A stretch of DNA of 64,000 nucleotides from Rutstroemia sp. NJR-2017a BVV2 (lineage: Eukaryota; Ascomycota; Leotiomycetes; Helotiales; Rutstroemiaceae): positions 62,001-126,000 of the forward strand of contig NJPS01000018.1 of assembly GCA_002946415.1 (NCBI GenBank), in the 5' to 3' direction. The position numbers were made by a program, and so were the translations under genes. This document shows, piece by piece, positions 44,056-57,219 of this stretch. The first letter of the stretch is position 1, and every line of letters starts with the position of its first letter. The notes beneath the pieces were generated by a model. It was not told where the DNA came from. It worked only from the letters and a program-made list of their open reading frames with translations, and did not search any database.

Positions 44056-47000
44056 ATGAATAACTTCAGTACTTGTCTTCCAAACGCGGATAATCTCTTT
44101 GGCCCTCGGGTCGAACCATGCGAGAGGCAATTCGACTTCTCGCTACTCTTCGAGCAAAGTATTCTCAGTGTCGGTCCATCTACACTATTCATGCTACTGC
44201 TTTCTCTTCGAATACCTCAGCTGTATCGTGAGACTAGAAAAACACTACCAAATTTACTTGGGTGTGTGAAATTAGTGATTAGTTGTCACCCCATCATTAC
44301 AATCAGCGCTAACAACGGTAGATTGTAATATCGGTACTTTTCTGTCTTCAAACTGCCATTTTAGCGTTATGGATAGTTTCCAACGGTCAACATACACCTG
44401 TGTCTGTGCCAGCCGCGGCGTTGTCAGTAATCGCTACCATTGGCCTTGCAGCACTGTCGAACTTGGAGAATAATCGATCAACACACCCTTCGCTCTTAAT
44501 TTGCACTTACCTCATCATGTCTACACTTCTGGATATAGCTCAAACAAGGACACTTTGGCTGCAACATAGAAGCACGGCATTGTCGGCATTGTTCACATGT
44601 AGTGTGCTGGCCAAGACAATTCTACTGTGGCTCGAAGCGTTCGAGAAGAAGTCTTTTCTGAAAGAGCCTTACAGCAAGTACCCTCCCGAAGCCTTGGCGG
44701 GAGTCATAAACACAAGTTTCTTCTGGTGGCTAAATACACTAATCCGGAAGGGTCACGGAAATATACTCAGTCTTGACGATCTATTTGACATTGATAAAGC
44801 CTTGTCATCTTCTTCTCTGGAGGCAAGGATGCAAACAGCATGGCGAAGTCAATCCCCGAATGGAAAATATTCTCTCCTCTTCGCCATACTTACATGTTTT
44901 AATATTCCTCTGCTTACCCTCATCTTCCCACGTATTTGCCTGATCGGGTTCAAGTTTTCTCAACCCTTGCTAATAAATCGAGCCATCTCTTTGATTGACG
45001 CTCCCGAGACACCGGTAAACAAAAATATTGGCCATGCATTGATCGGTGCAACGGCTTTTATATACCTTGGTTTGGCAATTAGCACCGCCCAATACCGACA
45101 CCAGATATTCCGAGTCATCACCATGATTAGGGGAGGACTGATTTGCGTCATTTATAACGTAACGCTGACCCTTGATGCAAACTCTACGGACGATTCTGCT
45201 GCAGTCACATTGATGAGTACAGACATAGAACGCATTGGGATTGGATTTAGTACTGTTGATAGTTTATGGGCTGGCCCAATTGAAGCTGGGATTGCCGTAT
45301 ATCTATTGCAACGGGAACTAGGCTTAGCTTGCATCGCGCCCGTCATCGTTTCACTTGGTGAGTCATTATTGAAAACCCTAGCACCACTGCTTACTAATAT
45401 CTATAGCATGCACTATTGGGGCATTTTCAATTATGAAATGGGCGAAGCATACCCAAAAGGAATGGGTTGAAGCAGTCCAAAATCGTATTGCAATTACATC
45501 TTCAGCACTTAAATCAATAAGAGGTATCAAGATGCTGGGACTTACAACACGATTATCTGAAGACTTGCAGGAACTTCGTGTTCAGGAACTCGAGTATGCG
45601 AAGCCGTTTCGCAGAAATATCATTGCCACGGCAATAACATCCAATATTACTACCCTTTGCGGGCCGGCCATAACATTCATCGTTTATATCCTCATTCAAA
45701 GGACCCAGGATTCGGCAATCCTAAATATCAGTCAGGCCTTCACTAGTCTGTCTTTGATATCCTTATTAAGTGCACCCGTTTCAGAAATGGTTCAAACTAT
45801 TCCTACGTAAGTCTTCTTCGTTAGTGTTTAGGAATGCCACTAATTCAAAAGAAAGATTTGCTGCCGCGATGGGATGTATGGAACGAATCCAGACGTATAT
45901 CAGGACAAAAGAACGCAACGACCCTAGATTTGCCAGCCCAAATTCTGAACGCAATTCGATACCTGAGAAGTCTCGAGACAATATCAATGTTGCTTCCTGC
46001 GAGACTGTATTACAAACAGTAGACTCAGTCGTGCCCGTCGTTTTGTTCCATGCTCGAAACAAGAATATCCTTACAATCAAGGATGCATCGTTCGTGTTTT
46101 CATTTGAAGGTACACCGGTTCTTAAAGACATCAATCTTGAAGTTTCTCGCGGTACCTTGACAATGGTTATAGGTGCTATAGGAAGTGGAAAGTCATGTCT
46201 CCTAAAGGCAATGCTTGGGGAGTTGCCCAGCAGTAAAGGTTTTGTATTTGCAAATGCTTCGAGCATCGCCTTTTGTTCTCAGACGCCGTGGTTGCCTAAT
46301 AACAACCTACGGGAACTCGTGCTTGGGGGATCGAGCTATGATGAGATTTGGTATAATACGGTTCTCAACGCCTGTATGCTTCATCATGATATTGCAACCT
46401 TTCCGAATAGTGAGAAAACAATAATCGGCAGTGATGGGGCAGCTCTCAGTGGGGGGCAGAATCAGAGATTAGTGAGTTTATCTATTATTTTCTCGGTGAA
46501 TCAATGATATATCTCCTGGATGAAGGCTAATGGTGGTTAGGCTTTGGCACGTGCTTTATACTCCAGAAAGGATTTGCTTTTAATCGATGATGTTTTCAGT
46601 GGATTAGATTCTAAGACGAACAAGGCCGTGTTTCGCAATGTTTTCGGTAGAGAAGGACTTTGCAAGTTGCATAATATAACTGTGGTTCTTGCTACACATA
46701 CAGGTAAAGACAGACCCATAATCACATATAGTTTAAAAGACTCAAGCAAAACGATAAGCGAACCCAGCTGACGATATTTAGTTGAACATCTGCAATCTGC
46801 TGACAATATCGTTATCCTCTCTAATAACGGTACCATTTTAGAGCAAGGAAATTTTCAAAAACTACGAGAAAACGAAGATGGTTATATCAAAGACTTAGTT
46901 TTTCTCGAGGGTCCAGACGAGGATTCATATGAAGAGACAGATGAGGCTCTTGTTGCAGGAGCTATGAACAAGATGCCGACCAAACCAGAACCACTTGAAA

Positions 47001-48931
47001 CCAACGATATCAACCGTCAAGATGGCGATGCCAGTGTTTACTTTTATTTTGCAAAGTCTGTAGGCTGGATTTATTTCTCCGTTTTTATCGGCACAGTAGT
47101 TTTGTATACTTTCTCTAGCGAGTTCCAAGCTGTTTTGCTAGAGTTGTGGTCCAAATCGGAGACTAGCCATTTGGGCGTCTATAGTAATATGTATATGGGG
47201 TTATATGCAATGCTATCGGTACTGGCCTTGTGTGGAATTGGTGGATTACTGTGCGTTACACTGCTTTTTGCAGGTCCATATGTTTCTATTAATCTTCATT
47301 GCACGCTTTTACATACTGTAATGACTGCGCCGTATTCGTGGTTTACAGCAACTGACAGCGGAGTAACGCTGAATAGGTAGGTAACTTGACTATCCGATGC
47401 CGGTTAATATCTACTTACCTTCTTCAGGTTCAGTCAAGATATGAGCTTGATCGATATGGAGCTTTTAATTGGCATCGTCGATACTTTTGCAGGCTCGTTT
47501 ATGGCCGTTGCTCAAGCGATCCTTATTGCCATTGGTGCCAAGTACGTAGGAGTCATCCTTCCATTAATTATCGGAACCCTATATATTCTACAGAAACTTT
47601 ACTTGAAGACATCGAGACAACTTCGATTGCTAGATTTAGAATCTAAATCGCCGCTCTACTCGCACTTCACGGAGACGCTCAGCGGCCTTACGACGATTCG
47701 CGCATTTGGTTGGCAAGCTCAATCCGCCGAGAAAAACCGAAAGCTTCTGGACACCTCCCAAAAACCTTACTACTTGCTCTACTGCATACAAAGATGGCTC
47801 AATCTTGTTTTGGATCTCATCATCGCCGGCATTGCTGTAGTTCTTATAACATTTGCAACACAGATGCGTGGGACCACCAGTGCAGGCACTCTCGGTATTG
47901 CTCTTGTCAATGTTCTACAATTCAACTCCACATTGAGTTTTCTTATCAAAAAGTGGACTCAACTAGAAACTTCTATTGGCGCTGTAGCTAGGGTGAAAAG
48001 TTTTGAAGCGAATACAGTATCGGAAAATGGGCCTTTGGAAGTTAACCTACCGCCACCGGAATGGCCCACCAAAGCTAAAGTCGAATTCAGAGCTGTGACT
48101 GCAATTTATTTGTATGGATCCAACCAGAGAACTTTCATGAATTGTACTAACCATACTAAAAGTATTGACAAACCTGCTATACAGGGTATCTCATTTTCCA
48201 TCGATGGTGGCACGAGAATGGGTATCGTTGGCAGGACTGGGTCGTGAGTCTTACCCAAACCCGTGCTCGATGCCTAGGGAGCTAACCTGTCTCCCCATAG
48301 TGGAAAATCCTCTCTTATACTAACGCTCTTCCGAATGCTTGAGCTCAAAATAGGAGATATTCTCATCGATAACATCTCCATTTCTACCCTCCGCCGTCAA
48401 TCCGTACGCTGTTCCTTCATCACCATTCCCCAGGAACCCTACTTCATGTCTGGTACTGTCGGCTTCAATGCCGATCCATTCCATTCCTTAGACAACCAAG
48501 CAATCCAAACCGCGCTTGTTCGTGTTGGACTCTGGGACATAATATGTGATAATGGAGGTCTAGAAGCATCCATGAACACAACGCCTCTCAGCCAAGGTCA
48601 ACAGCAACTTTTCTGCATCGCAAGAGCATTGATAAGGAAAGTGTCGTTAGGAAATAAGAATCATGGAATTCTGGTACTGGATGAGGTGACGAGTAATGTT
48701 GATTCTGCTACCGAAGAGACCATGTTGAGAATTCTGGAAGAGGAATTTAAGGGTTGGACAGTGCTCGCTGTAGCTCATAGATTGAGCACAATCAGAGGCT
48801 ACGATAGAGTTTTGGTGCTTGACAAGGGGAGTGTTGTGGAAGATGGAGCACCGGGTGAACTAATGCGAAAGAAGGAGGGATTGTTCAAGGAACTGTGGGA
48901 GAATGGATTTGGGAGAGAGAATGATATATAG
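44056..48931 (+). CDS. ABCC-type (MRP-like) ABC transporter, full length
   Basis: Eight exons: 44056-44263, 44365-45357, 45407-45806, 45856-46471, 46541-46703, 46782-47376, 47428-48243 and 48301-48931, about 1473 residues, normal for a fungal ABCC protein. Order: N-terminal hydrophobic region, first membrane domain, NBD1 (Walker A GAIGSGKS, signature LSGGQNQRL, Walker B LLLIDDVFSGLD), second membrane domain, NBD2 (Walker A GRTGSGKSS built across the last intron, signature LSQGQQQLF, Walker B VLDEVTSNVD). NBD1 has Asp where NBD2 has the catalytic Glu, as usual in this subfamily with one weak ATP site. Such pumps export drugs, glutathione conjugates or fungal metabolites. Every exon joined in phase, so it is probably functional although embedded in RIP-like DNA. 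Confidence 0.93.
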
Positions 48932-49295
48932 TTTTCTTGATCTATCTCTTTTATCCCTTTGTTTGTAAGCAAAGTAATTTCCTTAGATTATCAATTAATA
49001 TCACTCTATTTTATATCTTTCAATATATTCAATAAATATAAATAGAAGAAAGAAATAATCAAATAATATTTCAATTTTGAAATATAGATAATTTATATAA
49101 TTATTAGATTTAATTATTAAAACTTTCTAAAATAAAATCTTAATTTATAAACTTATTATTATTATTAATTATCAAGTAAATAAAATTAAGATTAATATAA
49201 CTGAAAGTGGAAATATTATTAATATCTCTTTTAAAATCTATTAATAATATAACCAAATTATATTATTATAATTTAATATAATCGATAAATAAATT

Positions 49296-49326
<31 letters not shown>

Positions 49327-51767
49327 TATGTAAATACTAGATAGATTATATATTAATTTTATAATTCTCTATTTTATTAGAAAATCAAAATATTATATTA
49401 AATTATTTTTCGATCTCAAAAATAAATATTATTAGTAAAGATAATAATAAAAGATCAAATAATAATTCTAAATTTAATAATATACTAGATTATCTAGATA
49501 ATAATAAATAATTATAAATAAAAAAACCAAATTTACTTATATTAGATAAAAGATTAAATATAAAGAAATTATATTTATTTATTTAAAATAAAGAATTATT
49601 AAAAGTTAATCTATATTTTCTTATTATAGATAAAAAAAATAAAAACCAAATTTATATATAATTACTAAAGAAAGATCTATTCTTTTTTATTATAAAAAAA
49701 AGAATTAAAAACTATTTATTTATTTAATAAAGATATAATAATTTAAAGAATAATAATATAATAAGTATTATAATATATATAATATTAATATTTAGAAATA
49801 GAAATAATTATAAATATTAAAATAAAAATAATATTGATTTGAATAAATCTAATATTATTATAGATTTTAAATTTATTAATATTATAGATATATTCTATAA
49901 AATATATAAAAGTAATTTAGATAATAAATTTATTAATCTAAATCAAATAAAATATTTACTATTAATATAAATATCTATATAATCTAATTATAATAATAAT
50001 AATATAGAAAATAGATTATTATTTTTAAAATATATTTATTTTTATAAAGTTATATAATTACAAATTAAGAAAGAGATTATTTTTATAAAAATTAATATAT
50101 CTTTAAATTTAATTAAGAAAATTCTAGATATTTTTTATTATTATTTATTAAAATAAATATTAAAATAATCTTAATTAGAGATTATTATATTTTATCGAAA
50201 AATTATCTTAAATCAAAATTCTATTTAATTTATTAAAATCCAAATATTTAATTAATAGAAAATAGATAAATTCAATATTTTAAATCTAGATATAAAAGAT
50301 AATATATTTATATTTTTATTAGTATTTTAATTATTTAATATTCTAGAAATCAAGATATTAATTTATTTAACAACTTTTATTTTATTTTATAATTTGATTA
50401 ATTTAATATAAATAAAAATAAAAAGTAAACTTAATATATAATTTTATATAATATTATTATAATAATTATTATCTAAAAACTCAAGATTATCAAATTATAA
50501 TTTTGATTATTATCTCGAATCTATATAAATAATATTACCAAATTATCTAAATATTATTATTAATTATAAAATTACTTTTTTAGATATTAATTTAAAAAGA
50601 ATTATAATTAAGAAATCAAAGTATTTATAATATATAATATATAATATAAAGTTCTATTTAATTTAGTAATAATAAATAAAAAGAATAAAATATTTAAATT
50701 TAATAAATATAAAATTAATAAATATATTATTATTTAAAAATTATAATAAATAATAATTATAATAAATATAATATTAATAATTACTATTATAATTATAATT
50801 TGATTAACAAATATTTATTTAAAAGATTTATCGAAAATAAATTAAATATTTATTATTAAAACTATTTACTTTTTATATAATATAATAAATACTTTTAAAT
50901 AAAAATAACTAGTAATTAAGATTTTTATTTCTATAATATATTTATTATAAGATCGAGATAATAATAATATATATAATAATATATATTTCTATATAAAAAA
51001 TAAATAATTAAATATTAATATATATAACTAAATCTAATATATTATAATTAAATATTAATTAAATATATTATATAATCTATAAAATAAAATAAATTAAATA
51101 TTTAATTTAAAAGATATATTATAGAAGAAACTAATAAAGCTAAATATAAATAAATCGAATTAACTAATTAAATTAATTAATAAATCTAATCTAAATAATT
51201 ATATTTTCCAAATTATAGAAATTATAAATTATAATTTAGAAATATTAATTTAATAACTTATTTCAAAATAAAAATCTTCTCTTTTTTTCTAAATTCGAAG
51301 AATATAATAATTATTAATTAGATATAAATATTTGCGAAAAGATTATTATATAGAAATTAATTAATTGATTTTATTATCTTAATTTCTTTTTCTATAATTT
51401 GGTTATAAAATATTTATAATATAATATTTTAATATATTTCAATATTCCAGTTTCGATATAAAGATATAGAAATATAGTAATTATAAATATATATAAATTT
51501 TTTTAATAAAATATATTTTATATTTAAAATATAATAATTTATATTATTATTATTTAGTCGAAGTATTGATATTTTAATAGAAATACTATTTATTTATATA
51601 GATCTTCGTTTTTTTAAATAGTATTAAATAATATAATATTATTTATTATTCTTTAATATTGGATAATATATTATCTAATATTATTTAATTCCTACTTAAA
51701 GTTCTACTATTGCCTGATATAACTAAGTCTAAGGTCTTTAGATTTTAAAATTCGTAATATATTTAAA
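48932..51767. repeat. A+T-rich block 2 (2.8 kb)
   Basis: Nearly pure A+T for almost 2.8 kb, with no open frame above background and a TTTA tetranucleotide run at about 49298-49324. Isolated TCGA, CTAG and AGAT words remain. The composition fits transposon DNA mutated by RIP beyond recognition. The flanking genes are intact and of normal composition, so the borders are abrupt. Confidence 0.85.
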
Positions 51768-54290
51768 TTAAGAGAAGTTCGGCAAGAACCGTGTCCATAA
51801 TACATCCTTATAAACACTATCGGAAACAGAGCGAAGCGACGAGAAGATAAGAACTAGAATAGCGATACGCGCAATAGTATAGATTATGCAGCTGCCGACG
51901 GCGACATATCGGGAGATCATATTAAAGTTGTTCTCGAGATCCCTCCTCTTTTGTTCGAGAGACTGGATATCCCCTATCTTGCTAACCACGAAATCGCGAA
52001 CGCAAAACTCACGGAGCTCGGATTTCAGACCTGGGGTTTTGGACTTGAGATAGCCTTCGTATTGGCGCCATTGTCGGTCAAACAACTCGTGATCTTTTAT
52101 GACACCAGCGGTAACAAGGGATATGAACCATTCATATGCCTCCACAATCGTGCTGTAGTCGGACCTGTTCATAACCCAGTCCATCGCGAGACTTCGCATT
52201 GTATTCTGTGTTTCCTGGAAATTAAAAATATTATCCTGAACGGTCTTTCTGGCCCCGGGCGGAAGGCTGTCAGGTGGAGTAGGCATCTCTTCCCAGTTGA
52301 GATCTGCGTCGGGAGGCACCTGCGATAGTTTTTTGTAAAAGACGAATTGTGACTCCGGCGGCCAGGAAAGACATGTAGGTGGTTCATTGAACTGAGCCCA
52401 ATATTCGGGCGGGACTTGATCGAGGTGAGCAAGGAGCTTGACAACAGCGGCTGAGAACCTGTTACGGGGCAAGTTTGTTGCCAAGTGCTCAATGAAAATC
52501 GTGATAGCCAGAGTAACTCCGGGAAGAGCAGCCGCCGTCACGACCGAGGTCCTCCACAGCACAAGCTCGACCCTCGAAGGAAATTCGCTGTTCCAGGCCA
52601 GACCGTGGAGGCCGCCGAAAACCACGGAAGATAGCGCAATCAGGACCAATGCTAATGGTGGCTTCCCCTGCATCCAGATAGTGTCGTTCGAGATCCGTTT
52701 GAGATCGAAACTGTGTGGGACATCTGCGGCTTTGGAAGGGGACAAAATGCGGCGTGCAAAACTTTGACAGCGATAGTCGATATCCCTCAGGAAGTTGCCC
52801 GGCACTAAAGAAATTAGCGTGGGTCTCGAGACATCTTTCGGCTTCCACCAGTTGATGACGAAAGTTGCAATGGCCATGACTGCAAATGCTCCCGTAGCAA
52901 CTTCAAGCTGAGTAACAGGAAGGCCGGTAGCGGCTCTTGCACAGGCGTTTAAGATGAGCCATCCAATTTGCAATACCGCAATCGTCTTCAAAAGCCAATC
53001 CGCCTTGCTTTTGTCTTTGATGTCTTCCTCGTAGAGTACCAGATCCTTGAGTCTGATGGCATCTGGGAAGCAACAATCAATGTTATAAGCCAGAGTATGC
53101 GAGTTGAGAGGGGGAAAACTCTGAAGGTCGTTGAAGATGCGACGATAGACTAGCCCCCCCATGTTGGCATAAATCGAATGGCTGAGTGTCCAATACCGTT
53201 TTTCTGGACGTAGCTTGTATATATGAAGGCCTGATGCTCGACTTGGAGGGCGTTGCGGCGGGCTTCGGGCAGCGCCCGCGCTAGCGGGGGGTTGAAGCTC
53301 TTGTTCTCCAACCGAGAGAGAGCCCGAAGCATCGCCTGCTTGTTGAGCGGCCATAGCATCAGCTTCATGCTCGGTGTCCTTGCTTATCCTGTCGCCAACC
53401 TGTCCAAGGTTTTGAGAGTCTGCATGAGTACAACCTCCTGACTGCTCTTGGGCAGGAGTATCATTTGACGATAAGCTCCCGTTGTGAGATCTAGAAGTAG
53501 ATAGATCGTAGTCTCCGGATCCGTCTCGCCCAGTATCTGGGGCTCCATCGGTATTCGTACCTATATCACTCAGCCTAGTAGAACTGCGGTAGTCGTCATT
53601 GCTCCCGTCGTCAGATCTAGAAACAGATAGAGCATAATCTCCGGAGCCGTCTCCCCCAGTATCTGGGGCTCCATCGGTATTCGTACCTATATCACTCAGC
53701 CCAGCAGAACTGCGGTAGTCGTTATTGCCGACTGGTGAATATATGGAATCCTGCTTCTCCTCATCTTCATCGGCAGGAGGCAAAGCAGGCAATCCCAAGA
53801 GCCTGTACAGCTTTCTCATTCGACTATTGAAGTCGACTTCCCAGGACACGGTCATGTGAGTCTCGCTGCTGCTGGTGTTGGACATTATATCCTTCCATTT
53901 GAGCGGATTCTTTTTCATTGCCATATGCATGTACTGCAAGTCGGCTACCGCCTGTCGAAGTTCGCAAATGGCTTTCGAAAAGATGAACTCGGGGAACAAG
54001 ACAGTGATGGCCATCCATTTAACCTTGCGCCCAGCCGTCTTCCACCCCGGCTCATTCTGACCAGGGACGTTGAGATGTAGGACTGTCCAAGTGCTTGCGA
54101 AGATGGTACTTAGGCAACTCCAGAGGAGGATCATGGTACTGCGCCCGGTCGGACCGGCCGTCCATCCTACCCTTGCCTCACTTTCAGCCGGGGCCGTGCC
54201 TGTTGTGTCCTTATTTTGCTGGCACACGACGAGGCTGAAGCCGCAAATGAGAAGGAGGAGGAGCGGCGACTTAGAGAGTAGCGAATGCAT
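51768..54290 (-). CDS. uncharacterised fungal multi-pass membrane protein with 42-residue repeats
   Basis: One exon, 840 residues. A signal-like helix at 5-23 is followed by STMILLWSCLSTIFASTWTV (about 51-70) and WMAITVLFPEFIFSKAICEL, the hallmark of a family of fungal integral membrane proteins that I know only as hypothetical. Residues about 190-290 are acidic and Ser/Gly-rich and hold two tandem copies of a 42-residue unit (SDIGTNTDGAPDTG core). Further helices lie near 430-480, 550-605 and 800-830 (CIIYTIARIAILVLIF). The C-terminal third has conserved-looking Trp and Pro. G+C-rich between two A+T blocks and apparently intact. Function unknown. Confidence 0.8.
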   Translation of the reverse strand: MHSLLSKSPLLLLLICGFSLVVCQQNKDTTGTAPAESEARVGWTAGPTGRSTMILLWSCLSTIFASTWTVLHLNVPGQNEPGWKTAGRKVKWMAITVLFPEFIFSKAICELRQAVADLQYMHMAMKKNPLKWKDIMSNTSSSETHMTVSWEVDFNSRMRKLYRLLGLPALPPADEDEEKQDSIYSPVGNNDYRSSAGLSDIGTNTDGAPDTGGDGSGDYALSVSRSDDGSNDDYRSSTRLSDIGTNTDGAPDTGRDGSGDYDLSTSRSHNGSLSSNDTPAQEQSGGCTHADSQNLGQVGDRISKDTEHEADAMAAQQAGDASGSLSVGEQELQPPASAGAARSPPQRPPSRASGLHIYKLRPEKRYWTLSHSIYANMGGLVYRRIFNDLQSFPPLNSHTLAYNIDCCFPDAIRLKDLVLYEEDIKDKSKADWLLKTIAVLQIGWLILNACARAATGLPVTQLEVATGAFAVMAIATFVINWWKPKDVSRPTLISLVPGNFLRDIDYRCQSFARRILSPSKAADVPHSFDLKRISNDTIWMQGKPPLALVLIALSSVVFGGLHGLAWNSEFPSRVELVLWRTSVVTAAALPGVTLAITIFIEHLATNLPRNRFSAAVVKLLAHLDQVPPEYWAQFNEPPTCLSWPPESQFVFYKKLSQVPPDADLNWEEMPTPPDSLPPGARKTVQDNIFNFQETQNTMRSLAMDWVMNRSDYSTIVEAYEWFISLVTAGVIKDHELFDRQWRQYEGYLKSKTPGLKSELREFCVRDFVVSKIGDIQSLEQKRRDLENNFNMISRYVAVGSCIIYTIARIAILVLIFSSLRSVSDSVYKDVLWTRFLPNFS
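53530..53740 (-). repeat. 126-bp in-frame tandem repeat, two copies
   Basis: CAGTATCTGGGGCTCCATCG occurs at 53531 and again 126 bp later at 53657, inside two nearly identical neighbouring units. They encode two 42-residue copies in the acidic loop of the membrane protein. Few substitutions separate the copies. Confidence 0.88.
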
Positions 54291-55358
54291 GACGAGCGAT
54301 TTGATATATAAATGCAGTTAAATGGAGATTAAATCAATGAATCCTCAGAGAGAATTGTATTACGATCCGATATGGTCGCAGAATTCACGATTTGTATAAG
54401 AAAACCCAGACAAAAATTTATCTTCAGCTGAAACTCGGATGGCAGATAAAGTCTCAGTATATGATAGATAGGCGGTTAAGAATCTTACTTGGCGCGTATA
54501 CAATGTAACCTACCGGGTCCGAGTCGCCAAATGAATACTGAGGAGATGTGGGGAGCCTCAACCACTCAACGAATAGCTGCAAGCAGCTTCGCGCTTGAGG
54601 AGCCTCTCGCCCGGTCCCGCTTAGTTATGGCGCACCAAGAGAAACCTCACCAAATTATAGTGAGAAGTACCAAAAACAACTTTTAAAACTTTCTCAGTTT
54701 TTATAATTCAATTACCCAAAAATTTCTATATATATTTATTCAAGGGAATTAATATATAACAACTTTTAAATATTAAATATTTTAACTTTTATAATTTTCT
54801 TAAATAATATTATAATTAAATAAAGTTAAATATCTTTTAATTATTCTATTATTTTTTTTATATAATCTAAATTAATATTTATTTTAAACTATATATAATT
54901 TGATTTATATTAACTTTGTAAATTATTAATCTATATATAATTTATTTTTCTTCAAAATCCCAAATTGGGAAATTAAGATTTCAAATTAAATTAGATTTTA
55001 AATATATAGAACTTTATTTAAAATTAATCTTTATAAAATAAATATTTAATTACTATATATAAATAAATCAAATTAGCTAGCTAAATTATTATATCTTAAA
55101 TACGAACTTTATAGAAACAAAATATATATTATTATAATATTAAATTAACTTAGCGAAACTATAAATATAATTATATAAGTATTTATAATCCCAAGCTTTC
55201 TATATTCGGTACTAGCTATTCCAGTCGTATCTTCTCAAGAGAGGGTACCTTTTCATAACTATACCGTCTGTTTCAATTATACCTTGAGTACCTAAGTAAC
55301 TTCACAGAAAAGGTGCCTGTACAATCCAAGGTGCTCTCACGATAGGTCGTGATACTAT
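54291..55358. repeat. promoter stretch followed by A+T-rich block 3
   Basis: 54291-54680 has mixed composition and would carry the promoter of the membrane gene. From about 54690 to 55200 the sequence is almost pure A+T like the other blocks. No gene seen. Confidence 0.7.
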
Positions 55359-57219
55359 CTAATCAGATTCAATATCGGGCAATACCGGTAATCCTGACAT
55401 CATCATCCAAACCACACTCTGAGGGAGGTGAAGTATCCACACGATAATACTATAAACCGTAGCAGCAGCAGCAGCTACATGGGGAGCGCACACATAATAG
55501 CCTGCTCATAGTTAGCCTCCGTAATTTCATTTATAGGTCGAAGGCAACGCACCATGATCCTGGGCGACTTTGGCGAAAACGTATCCTCCTAGAGCATCAA
55601 ACCCAACTCCCATAAGAGCAAAGAGAACAACGAATGCTGGGACTTTGCTGAAAACCCTTAAGCTTCTGTTGGGGTCTATTTTCCACAAGCTCTTCGTTAG
55701 CCATCATTGACCAATACGATATAAGCTATGAAGTATAACGAACCTCCAGCAGCGTTCCAAGTACTGCCCAATATCAGTGGTACACCAGCAACCAGAGCCC
55801 CAATTAGAATTCCGTTTGGTGCTACGTAAATTTTGGTTAGAAAGGCACCGCCATCTGTATATATCTTTCAATGGGCAAACTTACTTTCACCAATAACCCT
55901 ATTGCTCATAGCCAAAGCAACAACAAAAGCAGTACCAAATGGGGTAGATGCGAAGCATATAAAATACATCGTAGGAGAGGAGGTAGCTTTCGTGATGAAT
56001 GCGGAGACACCCATCACTCCCGAAGCGATCATTCCGCCAATAGCTCCGGACCGAACAATATATGTTGTGACGCTATCGCCGTTGGCGTGGACACCAGTTG
56101 CAGCCGCTGCTGCTCCTGCTGCTGCACATATACCGAGGTCCACCGCAGAAACCGCTATGCGAACGAGAGCTATATAGAAGAATAAAGTTAGTAAGGAAGC
56201 GACGTCTCGAATTCGAGTCCCGGACTTACGTTGCATAAAGAACCTGAAGATAGACTCCCAGGAGATATCTAAGGAGCTGGTTAGCAGTCGCGAGCGAACC
56301 TGCTGTAACAACATGGTAAGGGCTGAAGAATCTCTCACCTCGTCCTTTAGATTTCCTCCCAGAATATAGTTCGATAAGTGGTCCCACAAGCATCACCATT
56401 GCCAGAATTTGACCGAAACCCCAATCATTTCCAGCACTCCCAGTCGCGTTTCTCTTCAACATCAACTCCAGCATGGTAATGATGTAAACCCGACCTACCA
56501 CTTCGCCAATCATCACGTACCCGTCCTTGCCTTCCTCCGCTTCCGCATAACTAGCGTCCAGCGCATCACGAATAAAATCATTCTTTAAATTCGCCCGAGC
56601 GTCATGCTTGAATGATTTTATCGAGTCGGTAGCGTATGTGGCTAATGGCACAAATATGATAAGGATACCAAAAGCAGTGAGGAGGAGGATACGAAGAACG
56701 ATATTAGTCGCCGGAGCGTTGATTCCAAAAATGACATACTTGACATCTCCGTTGCATTCTGGCTGAGGGCCAAGATGGGGAGCGCGCGCGAAAATGTATA
56801 TCATGAAGCCGATAAATCCAACAATACCGGCATAATACAGCACTGTGAGCCACTTTCTGGGTGAATCCTCAGAATCACCGTCATCATCCTCCTCCAGAGT
56901 AGCTGGCTTGACCGAAAGACCTACCAGGCCGACAAGATGGAATATGCAGAGCGCGTGGAACAGGTCGAGTTCATGTTTAATGGCGTACGTGAGTGCAGTC
57001 AGGAGTACAGCGAAACCAGTGATGCCCATGGCTCTCTCAATTGTCGTGAGTAGCTTTTTGGAACGTTGCAGAAATGATAGAATAGGACCAGCAAGAGCAA
57101 GGATATAGAGCGAGATCCTAACCTTTTATGTATTAGTTCAAGACATATAGAAATGAAGTAGCGGAGCATACCCCAATACCGACAATGTCGGGATTCACTT
57201 CAATATCACAGGAAGACAT
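55359..57219 (-). CDS. uncharacterised fungal multi-pass membrane protein, seven exons
   Basis: Exons: 57219-57172, 57122-56339, 56268-56230, 56169-55885, 55821-55740, 55689-55553 and 55501-55359, about 505 residues. The start MSSCDIEVNPDIVGIG joined to VRISLYILALAGPIL across the first intron is the conserved beginning of a fungal membrane family with no known role. About nine to eleven hydrophobic helices follow, with an acidic loop (EEDDDGDSED) at about 80-90. The third exon is only 39 bases; it was placed because its introns have good donors (GTGAGA, GTAAGT) and a CTAAC branch site and restore the frame. The donor of the fifth intron (GTTATA) is the least certain. The protein ends cleanly in PDIESD. 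Confidence 0.75.

Noticed and set aside
56205..56229. tRNA T-arm-like inverted sequence CGAATTCGAGTCCCGG
   Set aside because: It lies in an intron, no acceptor stem or anticodon arm can be formed around it.
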